Below, piece by piece: positions 62,565 through 64,000 of a stretch of 64,000 bases of DNA. Position 1 is the first letter of the stretch; the number at the start of each line of letters is the position of its first letter. The position numbers were made by a program, and so were the translations under genes. Under the pieces are notes generated by a model that did not search any database, was not told where the DNA came from, and was given only the letters and a program-made list of their open reading frames with translations. Origin of the DNA: Allorhodopirellula heiligendammensis (GTDB lineage: Bacteria; Planctomycetota; Planctomycetia; Pirellulales; Pirellulaceae); NCBI RefSeq assembly GCF_007860105.1, contig NZ_SJPU01000002.1, positions 919,739-983,738 on the forward strand, read 5' to 3'.

Positions 62565-62886
62565 TGCGAAGTGGTCAGGGAGTGCCGGTTGCCGCCCACG
62601 TCTCAAGCAAATGAGATAACCAAACCGAGGAGGATCCGACTCCCATGGCAGGATGCGCGATGGGCAATGGCGAGAGCTACCATTGCAATTCTGCGAGACG
62701 AATTCGCTCCGAGTACGCACTGATATGCCTCCCCACCGGGTCCTCAACCATCGATGCGACGGCACCCGTCCAGGCGGTTTGCCGTCCTCGATCGTGGGGC
62801 TGGGAAAGCGTTGACAATGGCTCAGGGTTGATTATTCTGCCCCCATAACTCTTTTCTCGGCTATTCCCAGCTTAGGTAAATCGCGC
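62565..62886. other. Intergenic region
   Basis: About 320 nt. A GGAGGA sequence at 62629-62634 precedes an ATG at 62645, but the resulting 67-codon frame has a non-protein composition. A likely promoter region for the PEP-CTERM gene lies near 62800-62850. No structured RNA recognised. Confidence 0.35.
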
Positions 62887-63837
62887 ATGGTCAAGCACGT
62901 TCACCTCATCGTCCTGGCAGCAGGACTCGCGCTGAGCGCGAACTCACTGCACGCTGCGATCATTAATGAATTCACGATGATTTCACTAGGAGACTACAAC
63001 TCGGGTGGTACCGAAGTGGAGGGCTCTGCGTTTGTGGGTGGTGACACGGTCGGCCAGGTCATCGTCGGTACGAACTCTCCATTTATTCAAGCGGGTGATA
63101 CGTCATTGGCTGTTGTCGGCAACATTGGCAACGGGGCAACCGACAACAGTAGTGGTAATTTCGTCTTCAACGATACGACCACCGTCAATGGTGCGATTAA
63201 CAATGGTCCTGGCGGCTCGACGCTGACGAACGCGAATTTGGAAGACGTTCGGACGAGCGCCGCCAACGAGTTATTGTCGACCTCTTCTTACCTGGCTGGT
63301 CTCACCGCAAACAGCACTGCATCGTTTACTGCCGGGCCTCCTGGCCCGGTGATTTTCGACGTGTTCGCGATTTCTGCCAATCCCAATGGCGTCGCGGTTT
63401 TCAACATTCCTGCCGGGGCGCGCATTGATCAGATTCAGAGTATTCAGTTCAACAACGCGGCCGCCGCTAGCGCGATTGTGATCAATGTTTCGGATGAAAT
63501 CGTCAACTTCACAGCCAACGTTGTCGGTAGCGAGCTGAATGATGAAGCTTTCAAGGCGAAGACGATTTGGAATTATCATCAGGCCACGTCAGTCAGGCTT
63601 GGCACCTCGGTCCCCGGTGCCACTCTAGCTCCGCTGGCGGCCATCACGATTGCCGCGTCTACGGAAGGTGCTGTATTCGGCGCCACCGTCACTCAAAGTG
63701 GTGGCGAGATTCACGGACCAAACTTTGCTCCGAACATCAGTCCCACTGCCGTTCCCGAACCCTCCTCCACGCTCCTGCTGGGATTGGCGATTATCGGGGC
63801 GTGCGGCGTGAGTTACCGCCGCCGACGATCCAGCTAG
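62887..63837 (+). CDS. Choice-of-anchor A family protein with PEP-CTERM sorting signal
   Basis: 316 residues. An N-terminal signal peptide (LIVLAAGLALSANSLHA) is followed by a beta-rich ectodomain with the choice-of-anchor A pattern (FTMISLGDYNSGGTEVEGSA, VVGNIGNGATDNSSGNFVFN). The C-terminus is a complete PEP-CTERM tripartite signal: VPEPSS, a hydrophobic helix LLLGLAIIGACGV and a basic end YRRRRSS. Proteins with this tail are cut and anchored by an exosortase; none is encoded in the window. A surface or extracellular-matrix role is likely. The start is the ATG at 62887. Confidence 0.9.
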   Translation: MVKHVHLIVLAAGLALSANSLHAAIINEFTMISLGDYNSGGTEVEGSAFVGGDTVGQVIVGTNSPFIQAGDTSLAVVGNIGNGATDNSSGNFVFNDTTTVNGAINNGPGGSTLTNANLEDVRTSAANELLSTSSYLAGLTANSTASFTAGPPGPVIFDVFAISANPNGVAVFNIPAGARIDQIQSIQFNNAAAASAIVINVSDEIVNFTANVVGSELNDEAFKAKTIWNYHQATSVRLGTSVPGATLAPLAAITIAASTEGAVFGATVTQSGGEIHGPNFAPNISPTAVPEPSSTLLLGLAIIGACGVSYRRRRSS

Positions 63838-63923
63838 ACGAAGTGCTGGCTTCGTAGTCTTTTCCATCTTTTTTGATTGGTTCCAAGGGGCAGCAAACCG
63901 CGTGCAGATGGATGGGCAGACCG

Positions 63924-64000
63924 ATGCGTCCTCGCGTTCTCTCGGTTGAGAACGCATATCTGATTGAGACTACCGATGACGGCAGCCGCACGTTGGTCCG
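63924..64000 (+). CDS. Start of an unidentified gene (3' truncated by window)
   Basis: An ATG at 63924 opens a frame that stays open to the window end (at least 25 codons: RPRVLSVENAYLIETTDDGS...). The sequence has a protein-like pattern with a turn DDGSRTL. No family can be named from so little. No Shine-Dalgarno sequence is clear. It is a moderate to weak call. Confidence 0.35.
   Translation, partial: MRPRVLSVENAYLIETTDDGSRTLV

Noticed and set aside
62645-62848. 67-codon frame preceded by GGAGGA
   Set aside because: The spacing is acceptable, but composition (Cys, Arg and Trp-rich, no hydrophobic pattern) is unlike a protein and no family is recognised.
63838-63875. Possible terminator after the PEP-CTERM gene
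   Set aside because: The ACGAAG/CTTCGT stem is only 6 bp and the T-run is interrupted, so it is not a reliable call.
1-64000. tRNA, rRNA, CRISPR arrays, prophage and intact insertion sequences
   Set aside because: I looked for cloverleaf arms, spaced repeats, integrase and transposase motifs on both strands and found none I could support; a tRNAscan or ISfinder run would be the decisive check.

Overview
The window reads as a chromosomal segment of a Planctomycete, most likely a Pirellulaceae / Rhodopirellula-type marine bacterium. The evidence is the set of families present: a DUF1559 pseudopilin with an H-X9-DG tail, a DUF1549 / DUF1501 pair, a BBP7-type beta-barrel protein, a giant Calx-beta/dockerin surface protein whose N-terminus carries the SLEGRRMLA export motif, a PEP-CTERM protein, Ser/Thr kinases with large extracytoplasmic parts, and frequent starts without a Shine-Dalgarno sequence. 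I saw no rRNA, tRNA, CRISPR array, prophage or intact transposon.

Layout. 0-7 kb: the end of a hydrolase gene, arfB, a UVR-motif protein, a RegB/RegA redox two-component pair, a multipass membrane protein and a GNAT-nitrilase fusion. 7-14.6 kb: RNase III (minus strand, with a perfect hairpin in its 5' region), an M28 peptidase, then an outer-envelope cluster of OmpH/Skp-like chaperone, lpxC, lpxA and a Gfo/Idh/MocA oxidoreductase. 15-17.6 kb: a defence patch holding an anti-phage dCTP-deaminase-type gene, a small overlapping partner gene, a frameshifted type I restriction HsdS tail and another gene remnant. 17.9-25.8 kb (minus): a cobalamin riboswitch followed by DUF1559 pseudopilin, a 1904-residue surface protein with three DUF4465 modules, a DUF1289 cysteine protein and a DUF6580 membrane protein. 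25.9-30.3 kb: a methyltransferase and the DUF1549/DUF1501 pair.

30.6-49.3 kb is mostly housekeeping and signalling: an Hsp70-family protein, two membrane Ser/Thr kinases, a ThiO-like flavoprotein, an MscS channel, typA, a TPR-like protein, an ExeA-like protein with a degenerate P-loop, rsmE and hemL. 49.4-52.7 kb is an accessory patch that opens with a MITE-like inverted repeat and carries five small minus-strand genes (DUF2314, ankyrin and three unknowns). 53-60 kb (minus) holds secA (a shortened form), then pgsA, a CPBP membrane protease and uvrA as a tight run. 60.3-64 kb (plus) holds envelope or exported proteins (BBP7, a small exported protein behind a strong terminator, a choice-of-anchor A PEP-CTERM protein) and the first codons of one more gene.

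The observation I rate highest is the 25.8-17.9 kb locus. The riboswitch is recognisable from both conserved cores, and all four downstream genes run the same way with short gaps or a 4-nt overlap. A B12-repressed transcript that encodes a huge secreted multi-DUF4465 protein, a pseudopilin and a small polytopic membrane protein suggests a planctomycete-type surface corrinoid capture and uptake system that uses no recognisable BtuB/BtuFCD genes here. The function is inference; the riboswitch and gene order are seen directly.
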